From assembly GCF_000730625.1 (NCBI RefSeq), contig NZ_BBIT01000005.1, positions 372,001 to 436,000 on the forward strand: a stretch of 64,000 nucleotides of DNA, in the 5' to 3' direction. This stretch comes from Pseudomonas oryzihabitans NBRC 102199 (GTDB lineage Bacteria > Pseudomonadota > Gammaproteobacteria > Pseudomonadales > Pseudomonadaceae). Positions 8,472 to 18,650 of the stretch are shown piece by piece. The notes under the pieces were generated by a model. It made no database searches and was not told the origin of the DNA. It was given only the letters and a program-made list of their open reading frames with translations. Within the stretch, counting starts at the first letter, position 1, and each line of letters starts with the position of its first letter. A program made the translations under genes and the position numbers.

Positions 8472-8553
8472 GCCGCCTGGTGCGGGGCACCGCCTGCCGC
8501 AGGCCGGGTCAGAAGGGCTATAGTTGCCCGACCACCTGCGCAAGGAGATCCGG

Positions 8554-10038
8554 ATGTTCGAAGCCGCCGAAAACGAACACCTGCTCGATGAGGCCACCTA
8601 CGACGCCAAGCTGCCCAAGCTGCGCGAGGCACTACTGGCCGCCCAGTACGAACTCAAGGCGCAGGGCCGTTTCCCGGTGATCGTGCTGATCAATGGCATC
8701 GAGGGGGCGGGCAAGGGCGAGACGGTCAAGCTGCTCAACGAGTGGATGGATCCACGCCTGATCCGCGTCGAGACCTTTCTCCAGCCCACTGCCGAGGAGC
8801 GCCAGCATCCCCCGGCCTGGCGCTACTGGCAGCGCCTGCCGGGCAAGGGCCGGACCGGCGTCTTCTTTGGCAACTGGTACAGCCAGATGCTGCACGGCCG
8901 GGTCAACAAGGAACTCAGTCGCGTCGAGCTGGATGCCGCCATTGGCCAGGCGGAACGCTTCGAGCGCATGCTGGCCGACGAAGGCGCGCTGATCCTCAAG
9001 TTCTGGTTCCACCTCTCCAAGCCGCAGCTCAAGCAGCGCCTGAAGCACCTCAAGAACGATCCCCGCCTAGGCTGGAAGCTCAGTCCGCTGGACTGGCGCC
9101 AGGCCAAGGTCTACGACCGTTTCGTCAAGGAGGGCGAACGGGTGGTGCGGCGAACCCACCACGACTACGCCCCCTGGCACGTGGTGCCCGGCTTCGACGA
9201 GCGCTTTCGCAGCCTGACCGTCGGCACCGTGCTGCTCAAGGCGCTGCAGCGGGCCCTGGCCAACAAGCCGCGCAAGCAGCGCCGGGCAGCCGCCGTAGTA
9301 CCGCCACCGGTGGATGGTCGTGGCGTGCTGGAAGCCATGGATCTGACCCAGCGCCTGGACAAGGCCGACTACGAAGACCAGCTGCTCGCCGAACAGGCGC
9401 GCCTGGCGCGGCTGCTGCGCGACAAGAAGTATCGCCGCCATGCCCTGGTGGCGGCCTTCGAGGGCAACGACGCCGCCGGCAAGGGCAGCGCCATCCGCCG
9501 GGTCACCGGCGCCCTGGATCCGCGCCAGTACCGCATCGTCCCGGTTGCCGCACCCAGCGACGAGGAGCTGGCCCAGCCCTATCTCTGGCGCTTCTGGCGG
9601 CACATCCCGCGGCAGGCCAACTTCACCATCTTCGACCGCTCCTGGTACGGCCGGGTACTGGTGGAGCGGGTCGAGGAGCTGACGCCCGTCGCCGACTGGC
9701 AGCGGGCCTATGGCGAGATCAACGACTTCGAGGAACAGCTCCACGACGCCGGCATCGTGCTGGCCAAGTTCTGGCTGGCCATCGACCAGGACACCCAGCT
9801 CGAACGCTTTCGCGCCCGCGAGGAAACGCCCTTCAAGCGTTTCAAGATCACCGAGGACGACTGGCGCAACCGGGACAAGTGGGATCTCTACAGCCAGGCG
9901 GTCAACGACATGGTGGTCCAGACCAGCACCGCCATCGCGCCCTGGACCCTGGTGGAGGCCAACGACAAGAGGTTCGCCCGGGTGAAGGTGGTGCGGACGC
10001 TCAATGAGGCGCTGCAGCGGGCGTACGACAAGGGGTAA
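8554..10038 (+). CDS. pap: Polyphosphate:AMP phosphotransferase (PPK2 class II)
   Basis: 494 residues from ATG 8554, preceded by AAGGAG. Two fused PPK2 modules are visible, each with its own Walker A loop: INGIEGAGKGETV in the first half and FEGNDAAGKGSAI in the second. Walker B/lid-like segments are also present (RSWYGRVLVER in the second). Known: this fused class transfers phosphate from polyphosphate to AMP, giving ADP, in the cytoplasm. The length matches the two-domain family (about 495-500). It is divergent from the CHAD gene and probably shares its control region, in which I see a Pho-box-like array. Confidence 0.93.
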   Translation: MFEAAENEHLLDEATYDAKLPKLREALLAAQYELKAQGRFPVIVLINGIEGAGKGETVKLLNEWMDPRLIRVETFLQPTAEERQHPPAWRYWQRLPGKGRTGVFFGNWYSQMLHGRVNKELSRVELDAAIGQAERFERMLADEGALILKFWFHLSKPQLKQRLKHLKNDPRLGWKLSPLDWRQAKVYDRFVKEGERVVRRTHHDYAPWHVVPGFDERFRSLTVGTVLLKALQRALANKPRKQRRAAAVVPPPVDGRGVLEAMDLTQRLDKADYEDQLLAEQARLARLLRDKKYRRHALVAAFEGNDAAGKGSAIRRVTGALDPRQYRIVPVAAPSDEELAQPYLWRFWRHIPRQANFTIFDRSWYGRVLVERVEELTPVADWQRAYGEINDFEEQLHDAGIVLAKFWLAIDQDTQLERFRAREETPFKRFKITEDDWRNRDKWDLYSQAVNDMVVQTSTAIAPWTLVEANDKRFARVKVVRTLNEALQRAYDKG

Positions 10039-10407
10039 GCCAATGCCAGGGCTGTTTGGCTGATTATCGAGGTTTGCGGCTACCTCTTGTTTCGCCCCAT
10101 CGGGCGAGTCATTTTTGCCAGTCGCGGCTGCGCGCCCCGGACAAAAGTAACCAAAAACGCTTGCCCCTCCATCCGGCCCCGGCTGCGCCGGGGTCCACTC
10201 CCTCCATCGCCGCTCCAGGGGCCCGCCGCGAAGGGCCTTCCATGGCCCTCGCGACTCTCGCGGCATCCATGCCGCTCGACCCTTGCGCAACGATTGCGTT
10301 CGCCCTGCTGGAAGGGGCATTGGGCGCGCCTGAGGCTTTGGGTGGTTTGGGCAATCAGCGTCTTTGTGGCGGAGATGGGCAATCCCGCAAAACCCGAATC
10401 CCAGAAA
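10039..10407. repeat. Long intergenic region resembling a dispersed Pseudomonas repeat
   Basis: There is no credible gene here, although six-frame reading gives several open frames. The stretch carries blocks I recall from dispersed Pseudomonas intergenic repeats: TTTCGCCCCATCGGGCGAGT at 10090-10109, AAAAGTAACCAAAAACGC near 10143-10160, and a GC-rich CCCGGC/GCCGGG hairpin near 10176-10194. Only one copy is in this window, so its repeat nature rests on memory rather than on comparison. Confidence 0.45.
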
Positions 10408-10437
10408 CGAAAAAGCCCCACCGAAGTGGGGCCTTTC
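10408..10437 (-). terminator. Intrinsic terminator of the cold-shock gene
   Basis: Read on the minus strand: stem GCCCCAC, loop TTCG, stem GTGGGGC, followed by a run of five T. It lies about 20-45 bases downstream of the cold-shock stop codon. The complementary A-rich flank could also serve the plus strand weakly. Confidence 0.85.
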
Positions 10438-10454
10438 TGCAACCGGATCAGTCG

Positions 10455-10664
10455 TTAGACGACTTGAACCTGGTCAGCTTGCATACCCTTCTGGCCTTTG
10501 ACAGCCACGAAAGTGACCTTCTGGCCTTCGCTCAGGCTCTTGAAGCCGGCGCTTTCGATGGAGCGGTAGTGCACGAACAGGTCGGCGCCGCTTTCCGGGG
10601 TGATGAAGCCGTAGCCTTTCTCATCGTTGAACCACTTGACGGTGCCATTTTCACGATTGGACAT
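10455..10664 (-). CDS. Cold-shock domain protein (CspA family)
   Basis: 69 residues, one complete cold-shock domain. RNP1-like KGYGFI and RNP2-like LFVHY are present; the latter reads HYRSI where most paralogs have HFSAI. Known: these OB-fold proteins bind single-stranded RNA/DNA and act as RNA chaperones in cold or general stress. A strong intrinsic terminator follows. Upstream lies a long leader (10665-10932) with a stem TAGCGA/TCGCTA near 10698-10713, consistent with the structured 5' UTRs common to csp genes. Confidence 0.92.
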   Translation of the reverse strand: MSNRENGTVKWFNDEKGYGFITPESGADLFVHYRSIESAGFKSLSEGQKVTFVAVKGQKGMQADQVQVV

Positions 10665-10932
10665 GAGTATCTCCAGGATGTAGGGGGAACAACCACGTTA
10701 GCGAGACATTCGCTAGCGGGACTGTAATGCGAGAGTGAGACGAGCCAGGAGATGAAAATGAAGCAACATCAAGCAGGTATCGAGTAACTATTGCAGTAGC
10801 AGTGCATACACCATACGCGCTTTCGCGAGCTTGTATAGCCCTGATTCGCATATTTGTTGACCAATGGCGCTGCTTGCGCTGCCTGAGCGTCTCACTCAGG
10901 CTACGGACTCCCCTGCTCGAAAGAGACTCCGC

Positions 10933-13900
10933 ATGGACAAGCTGCACCGGATCAAGGGGGCCTGGCCCTACCTGATCGCCGTCTTTCTCAACGCCTTCGT
11001 CGATCTTGGCCACAAGATCGTCATCCAGAACACCGTGTTCAAGGTCTATGACGGTTCCACCCAGGTGGTGCTGACCGCGCTGGTCAACGGCATGATGCTG
11101 CTGCCCTTCATCCTGCTGTTCAGCCCCTCCGGCCATGTCGCCGATCGCTTCGCCAAGGTGCGGGTGCTGCGCCTCGGCGGCTGGGCGGCGGTGGCCATCA
11201 CCCTCGGCATCACCCTGGCCTACTACGCCGGGCTGTTCGAGCTGGCCTTTGCCATGACGCTCCTGCTGGCCATCCAGGCGACCTTCTATTCGCCGGCCAA
11301 GTACGGCTACATCAAGGCGCTGTTCGGCAAGCAGCGGCTGGCCGAGGGCAATGGCCTGGTGCAGGCCAATTCCATCATCGCCATCCTCGCCGGCACCGTG
11401 GTCTTCACCGCCTTCTTCCAGCTGCACCTGGGCGCGGACCAGGCCACGCCTCACGCCATCCTGCAGGACATCGCCCCGCTGGGCTGGCTGCTGGTGCTCT
11501 GCAGCCTGGCCGAGGTGGCGCTGCTCTATCGCCTGCCGCTGCTGGAAGAGCCCAGGCCGCGCGCGCCCTTCGACTGGCATGCCTATGTGCGGCTGCAGAG
11601 CGCCCGGCAGAACCTGGCGGTGATCGGCGAGAATCCGGTGATCCGCCTGTCGATCATCGGCCTCGCGGTGTTCTGGTCGGTGGGCCAGGTGCTGCTGGCG
11701 AGCTTTCCGGCCTATGCCAAGGATCACCTGGGCATCGACAACGTGTTGCTGCTGCAGGGCATCCTGGCCTGCGCCGGAATCGGCATCGCCCTCGGCTCGG
11801 CGCTGGCCAGCCGGGCCTCGCGCGGGCGCATCGAGACCGGCCTGATCCCGGTGGGCGCGCTGGGCATCGCCCTCGGTCTGTGGTGGCTGCCGGCGCCCAG
11901 TTCGGCGCTGGTGCATGCGCTCAACTTCGTCTTCATCGGGCTGATGGGCGGGCTGTTCATCGTTCCGCTCAATGCGCTGATCCAGTTCCATGCCCGGGAA
12001 GACCAGCTCGGCACGGTGCTGGCGGCCAACAACTGGGTGCAGAACGTCGCCATGCTGAGCTTTCTGGTGCTCACCGCGGTGATCGCCCTGCTCGGCCTGG
12101 ACAGTCGCTGGCTGCTGCTGCTGATCGCCGCGGTAGCGCTGATCGGCGGCGCCTACACGGTGTGGAAGCTGCCGCAGAGTCTGGTGCGCTTTCTGCTCGG
12201 CCTGATGGTCACCCGCCACTACCGCATCCAGGTGCAGGGGCTGCAGAACCTGCCGGCCCAGGGCGGGGTGCTGCTGCTGGGCAATCACATCAGCTGGGTC
12301 GACTGGGCCATGGTGCAGATCGCCAGTCCGCGCCCGGTGCGCTTCGTGATGCTGCGCTCCATCTATGAGCGCTGGTACCTGAAGCCCTTCCTCAAGGCCA
12401 TGGGCTGCCTGCCCATCGCCCAGGGCAACGGTGCCGGGGCGGCGCTGGAGCAGGTGGCGGCGTTGCTCAGCGCGGGCGAGGTGGTCTGCCTGTTTCCGGA
12501 AGGGGCGATCAGCCGCACCGGGCAACTCGGCGAATTCCGCCGCGGCTACGAAAAGGCCTGCGAGCGGGTCGGGCCCGAGGTGCAGATCGTGCCCTTCTAC
12601 CTGCGCGGCCTCTGGGGCAGCCAGTTCTCGCGCTCCTCCAGCAAGCTCAAGGAACTGCGCGACAGTCCGCTGCACCGCGAGGTGGTGGTGGCCTTTGGCA
12701 AGGCGCTGGCCAAGGACACCCCGGCCGATGTGCTCAAGCGGCGGATCTTCGAGCTGTCGATCCGCTCCTGGGAGCGCTACATGCAGGGCCTGCCGTCGTT
12801 GGCCGATGCCTGGGTGGCCAGCGTCAAGCGCCGACCCAATGGCCTGGCGCTGATCGACGACCTGGGCGCTCCGCTCAAGGCCGCCCAGGCGCTCACCGGC
12901 GCCGCCTGCCTGGCGCGGCGGATGCGCAAGCGGCCCGAGGCCAATCTGGGTCTGCTGCTGCCCACCAGCAGCGGCGGCATGCTGGCCAACATGGCGGTGC
13001 TGCTGGCCGGCAAGACGCTGGTCAATCTCAACTACACGGCCACGCCCGAGGCCCTGGCGTCGGGCCTGGACCAGGCCGGTATCCGCACCGTCTACACCTC
13101 GACGCGCTTTCTCGAGCGCCTGCGCCAGCGCGGCCTGCCGGTGGACGAGTTGCTCGCCGGGCGCGAGGTGGTGGATCTGGAGGCATTGCGCGCCGGGATC
13201 GGCAAGGCCGAGCTGCTGGCCAACTGGCTGGCGGTCTGGCTGCTGCCGACCGCCATGCTGCAGGTGCTGGTGAGTCGCGCCCACGATCCCGAGGCCACCG
13301 CCGCCATCCTCTTCTCCAGTGGCAGCGAGGGCACGCCCAAGGGGGTGATGCTCAGCCATCGCAACCTGATGGCCAATCTCAAGCAGACCTCGGACGTGCT
13401 CAACACCCAGGACGACGATGTCTTCATGGCCTCGCTGCCGCTGTTCCACGCCTTCGGTCTCACGGTGACCCAGTTTCTGCCGCTGATCGAGGGGGTGCCG
13501 GTGGTGTGCCAGGCCGATCCCACCGACGTGGCCGGCATCGCCAAGGCGGTGGCGACCCATCGCGCCACGGTGCTCTGCGGCACCTCGACCTTCCTGCGGC
13601 TGTTCGTGCGCAACACCAAGGTGCATCCGCTGATGCTGGAGAGCCTGCGCATCGTGGTGGCCGGCGCCGAACGCCTGGATCCGGCGGTGCGCGAGGCCTT
13701 CAAGCTCAAGTTCAACCAGGACATCTACGAAGGCTACGGCGCCACCGAGACCGCCCCGGTGGCCTCGGTCAACCTGCCCGATGCCCTGGACGTCAGCTAC
13801 CTGCAGGTGCAGCGCGGCGGCAAGCTCGGCACCGTGGGCATGCCGCTGCCGGGGACCGGCTTCAAGATCGTCGATCCCCAGACCTTCGCCGAATTGCCCA

Positions 13901-14403
13901 CCGGCGAGGCCGGCATGGTGCTGATCGGCGGGCCGCAGCTGATGCAGGGCTACCTGAACGATCCCGAGCGCACCGCCAAGGCCATCCGCGAGATCGACGG
14001 CGAGCGCTGGTACGTGACCGGCGACCAGGGCCGGCTGGACGAGGACGGCTTTCTCACCATCGTCGACCGCTATTCGCGCTTCGCCAAGATCGGCGGCGAG
14101 ATGGTCAGCCTGGGCGCCGTGGAGCAGGCCCTGGCCAGGGCGGTGGCCGATCCGGAGATCGAGCTGCAGGCGGTCAATCTGCCGGATGCCCGAAAGGGCG
14201 AGCGCATCGTGGTGCTGCATACCGGCACCCTGGACGGCGCAGCGGTAGAGAAGACCCTGCTGGCCCAGGGGGTGGGTGGACTGCTGCTGCCCTCGGCCTG
14301 GCTGGCGGTGGACAGCCTGCCGAAACTGGGGACCGGCAAGGCCGACGTGGCCGGGGCGAAACGTCTGGCGCAGACGCGGTTAAACGAGGCGGAGGAGGTT
14401 TAG
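10933..14403 (+). CDS. LplT-Aas fusion: lysophospholipid transporter / acyl-ACP synthetase-acyltransferase
   Basis: 1156 residues from ATG 10933 (MDKLHRIKG). Three parts are visible. Residues 1 to about 410 are an MFS-type transporter with about 12 hydrophobic segments (LplT-like). From about 430 to 620 is a PlsC-type acyltransferase with the H-X4-D motif NHISWVD near 450. From about 640 to the end is an AMP-forming acyl-ACP synthetase with the P-loop FSSGSEGTPKG near 795 and GYGATETAP. In E. coli LplT and Aas are separate adjacent genes; together they import lysophosphatidylethanolamine and re-acylate it. Here they form one polypeptide at the inner membrane. Neighbours are unrelated. Confidence 0.88.
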   Translation: MDKLHRIKGAWPYLIAVFLNAFVDLGHKIVIQNTVFKVYDGSTQVVLTALVNGMMLLPFILLFSPSGHVADRFAKVRVLRLGGWAAVAITLGITLAYYAGLFELAFAMTLLLAIQATFYSPAKYGYIKALFGKQRLAEGNGLVQANSIIAILAGTVVFTAFFQLHLGADQATPHAILQDIAPLGWLLVLCSLAEVALLYRLPLLEEPRPRAPFDWHAYVRLQSARQNLAVIGENPVIRLSIIGLAVFWSVGQVLLASFPAYAKDHLGIDNVLLLQGILACAGIGIALGSALASRASRGRIETGLIPVGALGIALGLWWLPAPSSALVHALNFVFIGLMGGLFIVPLNALIQFHAREDQLGTVLAANNWVQNVAMLSFLVLTAVIALLGLDSRWLLLLIAAVALIGGAYTVWKLPQSLVRFLLGLMVTRHYRIQVQGLQNLPAQGGVLLLGNHISWVDWAMVQIASPRPVRFVMLRSIYERWYLKPFLKAMGCLPIAQGNGAGAALEQVAALLSAGEVVCLFPEGAISRTGQLGEFRRGYEKACERVGPEVQIVPFYLRGLWGSQFSRSSSKLKELRDSPLHREVVVAFGKALAKDTPADVLKRRIFELSIRSWERYMQGLPSLADAWVASVKRRPNGLALIDDLGAPLKAAQALTGAACLARRMRKRPEANLGLLLPTSSGGMLANMAVLLAGKTLVNLNYTATPEALASGLDQAGIRTVYTSTRFLERLRQRGLPVDELLAGREVVDLEALRAGIGKAELLANWLAVWLLPTAMLQVLVSRAHDPEATAAILFSSGSEGTPKGVMLSHRNLMANLKQTSDVLNTQDDDVFMASLPLFHAFGLTVTQFLPLIEGVPVVCQADPTDVAGIAKAVATHRATVLCGTSTFLRLFVRNTKVHPLMLESLRIVVAGAERLDPAVREAFKLKFNQDIYEGYGATETAPVASVNLPDALDVSYLQVQRGGKLGTVGMPLPGTGFKIVDPQTFAELPTGEAGMVLIGGPQLMQGYLNDPERTAKAIREIDGERWYVTGDQGRLDEDGFLTIVDRYSRFAKIGGEMVSLGAVEQALARAVADPEIELQAVNLPDARKGERIVVLHTGTLDGAAVEKTLLAQGVGGLLLPSAWLAVDSLPKLGTGKADVAGAKRLAQTRLNEAEEV

Positions 14404-14496
14404 GCGGCATTTCGTCCATCCGGCGCCGGCGAGCCCTAAAGCCTGGCGCCGTTTGGCCGATCATGAGGGGGCTAATCATTTTTCGAGGTCTTCCCG

Positions 14497-16128
14497 GTGA
14501 AGCTACGCTCCCTCAACATCGCCCCGCGGGCCCTGGTCGCCTTTGGTTTCTTCGCCCTGCTGGTGATCGGCCTGGGGTTGTTTTCCCTGGGCCAGAATCG
14601 GGTCATCAAGGAGAGCGAGGAGCAGATCGTCGGCAACGTCATCCCCAGCGTCCAGACCATCGGCGAGATCCGCGCCGATCTGCTGAGTCTGCGCATGCAG
14701 AACCAGGGGTTGATGCTGGCCAGTTCCAACGCCGAGACCCAGGCGGTGCACAAGGCCATCGACGCGGCCAAGGCCAGCCTGGAACAGCATGTGCGCCAGT
14801 TCGACGGCCTGTTGCTCACCGACTCCGGGCGGGAGGTCTACACCCGGATGACCGGCCAACTGGCCACCTACCTGAACAACCAGAATCGCTATCTGAAAGC
14901 GCTGGACGACCAGAACGACGCCGAGTTGCTCAAGCTGGCCGGGCAGGACGGCGAGATGGCCCACAGCGGCAATGCCCTGAGCGCCACCGTCAACGAACTC
15001 GCCGGGGTGGTCGATGGCAAGGTCACGCGCCTGGCCGCCGCCTCCATGGCCAGCTACCACAACGCCATCGCCATCACCGTGGCGGTGATGGTGGCGGCCC
15101 TGGCCGGTACCCTGTTGCTGGCCTGGCGCTTCACCCGCAGCCTCACCGGGCCGCTGGAAAAGGCCCTGGCGGTGGCCGAGCGCATCGCTGCCAACGATCT
15201 CAGCCGGACGATCGAGCGTGACGGCAACGACGAACCCGGCCGGCTGCTGGCGGCCATGGCGCGAATGCAGGAAAACCTGCGCGGCACCCTGGAACGGCTG
15301 ACCCTGTCGTCCACCACCCTCGCGTCCACCTCCGAAGAGCTGTCGACGGTCACCGAGACCGGCCTGCGCGGCATCCAGCGGCAAAACGACGAGCTGGCCC
15401 AGGCGGCCACCGCCGTCAATCAGATGACCGCCGCGGTGGAGGAGGTGGCGCGCAATGCCGCGGCCGCCAGCGCTGCCGCCCAGGACTCGCGCACCTCGGC
15501 CGATCTCGGCCAGCGCCGGGTCGAGGAAACCCTTGCCACCATTCATGCCCTGCACAGCGCGGTGGCCTCCAGCAGCGGTGAGATCGACGGCCTGGCGGGC
15601 CAGGTGCAGCGCATCAGCGGGGTGCTCGACGTGATCCGCGGCATCGCCGAACAGACCAATCTGCTGGCGCTCAACGCCGCCATCGAAGCGGCGCGCGCCG
15701 GGGATGCCGGGCGTGGCTTTGCCGTGGTGGCCGACGAGGTGCGCGCCCTGGCGGCCCGTACCCAGCAGTCCACCGGCGAGATCGAAGACATGATCGGTGC
15801 CATCCAGGGCGGCGCCGGCAAGGCGGTGGACGCCATGGCCACCAGCAATCAGCAGGCCGGTGCCTGCCTGACGGTGGCCGCCGCCGCCGGCGAGGCGCTG
15901 GCCGAGATCGCTCGCCACATCGTGCAGATCAACGAGCGCAACCTGAGCATTTCCGCGGCCACCGAGGAGCAGGCCCAGGTGGCGCGCGAGGTGGATCGCA
16001 ACCTCACCAGCATCCGCGACCTCTCCACCCAGAACGCCGCCGGGGCCGAGCAGACCGCCGCCGCCAGCACCGACCTGGCGCGCCTGGCCGGCGACCTGAA
16101 CGGCGCGGTCCGGCAATTCCGCCTCTGA
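14497..16128 (+). CDS. Methyl-accepting chemotaxis protein
   Basis: 543 residues from a GTG start with GAGG upstream. Topology: TM1 at about 11-33, a periplasmic helical sensor of about 155 residues (four-helix-bundle type by length and composition), TM2 at about 188-210, HAMP (about 212-265), then the cytoplasmic signalling domain. The conserved hairpin tip is present ([18 protein letters not shown], then [15 protein letters not shown]). No C-terminal CheR-binding pentapeptide. It is alone between LplT-Aas and a convergent MFS gene, so its ligand cannot be inferred from context. Confidence 0.92.
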   Translation: MKLRSLNIAPRALVAFGFFALLVIGLGLFSLGQNRVIKESEEQIVGNVIPSVQTIGEIRADLLSLRMQNQGLMLASSNAETQAVHKAIDAAKASLEQHVRQFDGLLLTDSGREVYTRMTGQLATYLNNQNRYLKALDDQNDAELLKLAGQDGEMAHSGNALSATVNELAGVVDGKVTRLAAASMASYHNAIAITVAVMVAALAGTLLLAWRFTRSLTGPLEKALAVAERIAANDLSRTIERDGNDEPGRLLAAMARMQENLRGTLERLTLSSTTLASTSEELSTVTETGLRGIQRQNDELAQAATAVNQMTAAVEEVARNAAAASAAAQDSRTSADLGQRRVEETLATIHALHSAVASSSGEIDGLAGQVQRISGVLDVIRGIAEQTNLLALNAAIEAARAGDAGRGFAVVADEVRALAARTQQSTGEIEDMIGAIQGGAGKAVDAMATSNQQAGACLTVAAAAGEALAEIARHIVQINERNLSISAATEEQAQVAREVDRNLTSIRDLSTQNAAGAEQTAAASTDLARLAGDLNGAVRQFRL

Positions 16129-16141
16129 CCGCGGGCCTGCC

Positions 16142-17560
16142 TCAGCGGGCGATGTCTTCCAGCGCCCGGTTGCGGGTGCGCGGGCCGAACAGGCCGATGG
16201 TCAGCACCACGATCAGCATGCTGGCGACGATGAAGGCCAGCACGCCCGGGGTACCCAGGCGCTCCAGCAGGGTGCCGATCAGCAGGCTGCTGAACACCGT
16301 CGACAGCCGGCTGAAGGAATAGCAGAAACCCACCGCCCGGGCGCGGATGGCGGTGGGGAACAGCTCCGCCTGGTAGGAGTGGAAGGCAAAGGTCAGCCAG
16401 GCGTTGCAGAAGGTGATGCCGACGCCACAGAGGATCAGACCGAGGGCGCCCTGCTGCAGGGCGAACAGGCTGCCGAAGCCCACCGTCCCCAGGGCGGAGC
16501 CGACGATCTGCCACTTGTTCTCGAAGCGGTTGGCGATGCGCACGAACAGCAGCGGTCCCAGCGGATAGGCGAGGGTGATGACGAAGGCATAGCCCAGGCT
16601 GTGGGTCAGGCTCACGCCCTGGCCGGAGAGCAGCGCCGGCAACCAGTTGCCGAAGCCGAAGAAGCCGATGGCCTGGAACAGGTTGAAGACGATCAGCATG
16701 ATCACCCGCCGCCGATAGGGCGGTTGCCATAGCGCCGCGAAGCGCGCGCTCACGGCGCGTTCTTCGACGATCGCCGCGGGTGGCGGCAGCGGCTGGCCGC
16801 TGTCGGCCTGGCAGGCGGCTTCCAGGCGCTCCACGCCCTGTTCGGCTTCGTCCAGCCGGCCCTGCTGCGCCAGCCAGCGCGGCGATTCGGGCAGGCGCTG
16901 GCGCAGCCACCAGATGAACAGGGCGAAGACGGCACTGGACAGCACCACCCAGCGCCAGCCGGAAATGCCCAGCGGCGCCTGGGGCACCAGCCACCAGGAC
17001 AGCAGCGCCACCGCCGGTACCGAAAGGAACTGGAGGGCGAAGGCAAAGGCGAAGGCCGAGGTGCGCATGGCCTTGGGCACCAGCTCCGACAGATAGGCGT
17101 CGATGGTCACCAGCTCCAGGCCCAGGCCGATGCCCACCAGGAAGCGCAGGGCGATCAGCCCCAGAGCGGTGGTCTGCAGACCCATGGCCAGGGTCGCCAG
17201 GGTGTAGCCGACCAGTGCCCAGGTAAAGATCGCCCGGCGGCCGAAGCGGTCGGCGATGGGGCTGAGCAGGCTGGCGCCGACGAACAGGCCGAGAAAGGTG
17301 GCCGCGGCGAAGGCGGCCTGGTCGGAGACCCCGAACACCCCGGCCGCGCCGGTCTGGAAGACGCCATCGCGCAGGAGCCCGGGGCTGATGTAGGCGGTCT
17401 GGAACAGGTCGTAGAGTTCGAAGAAGCCGCCGATGGACAGCAGGGCCACCAGGCGCCACAGGCTGCGGGTGGCCGGCAGGCGATCGAGACGCGCCGAGAG
17501 GGCGGCGGCCCGCTGGGAGGCGGGCAGGGCAGTGGCCGAAGCCGAAGACGCTGAGGGCAT
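16142..17560 (-). CDS. MFS transporter, sugar-porter-like
   Basis: 472 residues with about 12 predicted membrane segments and a polar loop between TM6 and TM7. MFS signatures are visible: DRFGRR in the TM2-TM3 loop (SPIADRFGRRAIF) and PESPRWL after TM6, the latter typical of sugar porter and related families. The N-terminus (ELYDLFQTAYISP) resembles organic-acid or sugar carriers. It lies 139 bases downstream of the SorC regulator on the same strand and may be a second carrier for the sugar/polyol locus, but it could also serve an unrelated solute. Confidence 0.8.
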   Translation of the reverse strand: MPSASSASATALPASQRAAALSARLDRLPATRSLWRLVALLSIGGFFELYDLFQTAYISPGLLRDGVFQTGAAGVFGVSDQAAFAAATFLGLFVGASLLSPIADRFGRRAIFTWALVGYTLATLAMGLQTTALGLIALRFLVGIGLGLELVTIDAYLSELVPKAMRTSAFAFAFALQFLSVPAVALLSWWLVPQAPLGISGWRWVVLSSAVFALFIWWLRQRLPESPRWLAQQGRLDEAEQGVERLEAACQADSGQPLPPPAAIVEERAVSARFAALWQPPYRRRVIMLIVFNLFQAIGFFGFGNWLPALLSGQGVSLTHSLGYAFVITLAYPLGPLLFVRIANRFENKWQIVGSALGTVGFGSLFALQQGALGLILCGVGITFCNAWLTFAFHSYQAELFPTAIRARAVGFCYSFSRLSTVFSSLLIGTLLERLGTPGVLAFIVASMLIVVLTIGLFGPRTRNRALEDIAR

Positions 17561-17699
17561 GGGACGCTATCCAGAGAACAGTCGTCCTACAGCTTACGGA
17601 TCAGTCCTTGCCGAATGTTGCCAAAGATTTCCGTACCGGGTGGGCCGTTTGGCAGCAAATCGCGTTTTCCGGCCCGGTTCTGGCAGTCGCTTGCGTGGA

Positions 17700-18650
17700 T
17701 CAGGGGACCAGCGCCAGGGCAGTGCGCAGATCAACCACCAGGACATCCAGATAACCGCCCTGCAGCGCGCCGCGGATGGCATTGACCTTGCGCAGGCCCC
17801 CGGCCAGACCCACCACGCGGTCGATCTTCAGCAGTTGCGGCAGGTCCACCGCGACCACGGTCTCTTCACTGTCGTCCAGTACCGGTCGGCCTTGGGCGTC
17901 GAAGTACCTCAGGCAGATGTCGCCCACCGCGCCGCGGGCGGCGAGCACTTCCAGCATGGCCTCGCCGTGATAGTTGCCGCTGTTGCGCAGGAGCTGCGAC
18001 GGCTCCAGCTCGCCGATGCCAACCAGGGCCACGGTGAGCCGGGCGAAGCGTTCGGTGACCTCGCGCACCTCGTCCAGCTGCAGGATGCGCTGACGACTTT
18101 CCGACGACTGCTCGATGCTCTGCGAGGGCAGCAGATAGGCCGGGCAACCCAGCAGATTGGCCAGTTGCTGGGTCAGCAGGGTGGCCTCGAAGGCGCCCTT
18201 GTTGCCGACCCCGCCAAGCAGCTGCACCACCTCGGTCGCGCCCTGACGACTGCTGCCGCGGTGCATGTGACCGACCATGGCGCGGATGGTGGAGCTCCAG
18301 GAGGAGATGCCGATGTGGTCCTTTTCGGTGACGCTGGTTTCCAGGTAGTGGGCGGCGGCCGAGCCGATGGCCTGCTTGATGGCCTCTTCGTCGTCACCGG
18401 TGGGCTCCACCACGATCGCCTGGCGGATGCCGTAGCGCTGTTGCAGCTGACGCTCCAGCTCCAGGTGGAAGTTGCGCGGGCGCTGCACCGAGATGCGCAC
18501 GATGCCTTCCTTGAGCGCTCGGCTCAGGGCACGGCTGACAAAGGATTGCGACAGGTCGAGCTGTTCGGAGATCTGCGACTGCTTGAGCCCTTCTTCGTAG
18601 TAGAGGGAGGCGATCTTGGTCAGCAGGCGTTGTTCTTCGAGATTACTCAT
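17700..18650 (-). CDS. SorC/DeoR-type sugar-responsive transcriptional regulator
   Basis: 316 residues. The N-terminal helix-turn-helix (about 9-55: IASLYYEEGLKQSQISEQL then SQSFVSRALSRAL) is followed by a SorC-type sugar-phosphate-binding domain (about 60-316) with ISSWSSTIRAMV and VGLAGGLRKVNAI. Known: SorC-family proteins bind phosphorylated sugars and control nearby sugar catabolic operons. It sits at the downstream end of the SDR/ABC operon with a 175-base gap, so it may have its own promoter. A likely target is the AT-rich divergent region at 24237-24572. Confidence 0.88.
   Translation of the reverse strand: MSNLEEQRLLTKIASLYYEEGLKQSQISEQLDLSQSFVSRALSRALKEGIVRISVQRPRNFHLELERQLQQRYGIRQAIVVEPTGDDEEAIKQAIGSAAAHYLETSVTEKDHIGISSWSSTIRAMVGHMHRGSSRQGATEVVQLLGGVGNKGAFEATLLTQQLANLLGCPAYLLPSQSIEQSSESRQRILQLDEVREVTERFARLTVALVGIGELEPSQLLRNSGNYHGEAMLEVLAARGAVGDICLRYFDAQGRPVLDDSEETVVAVDLPQLLKIDRVVGLAGGLRKVNAIRGALQGGYLDVLVVDLRTALALVP

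Noticed and set aside
10651-14220. 1189-codon minus-strand open frame
   Set aside because: It is antisense to the LplT-Aas fusion and has the His/Gln/Gly/Ala-rich composition of high-GC shadow frames; no domain is recognisable.
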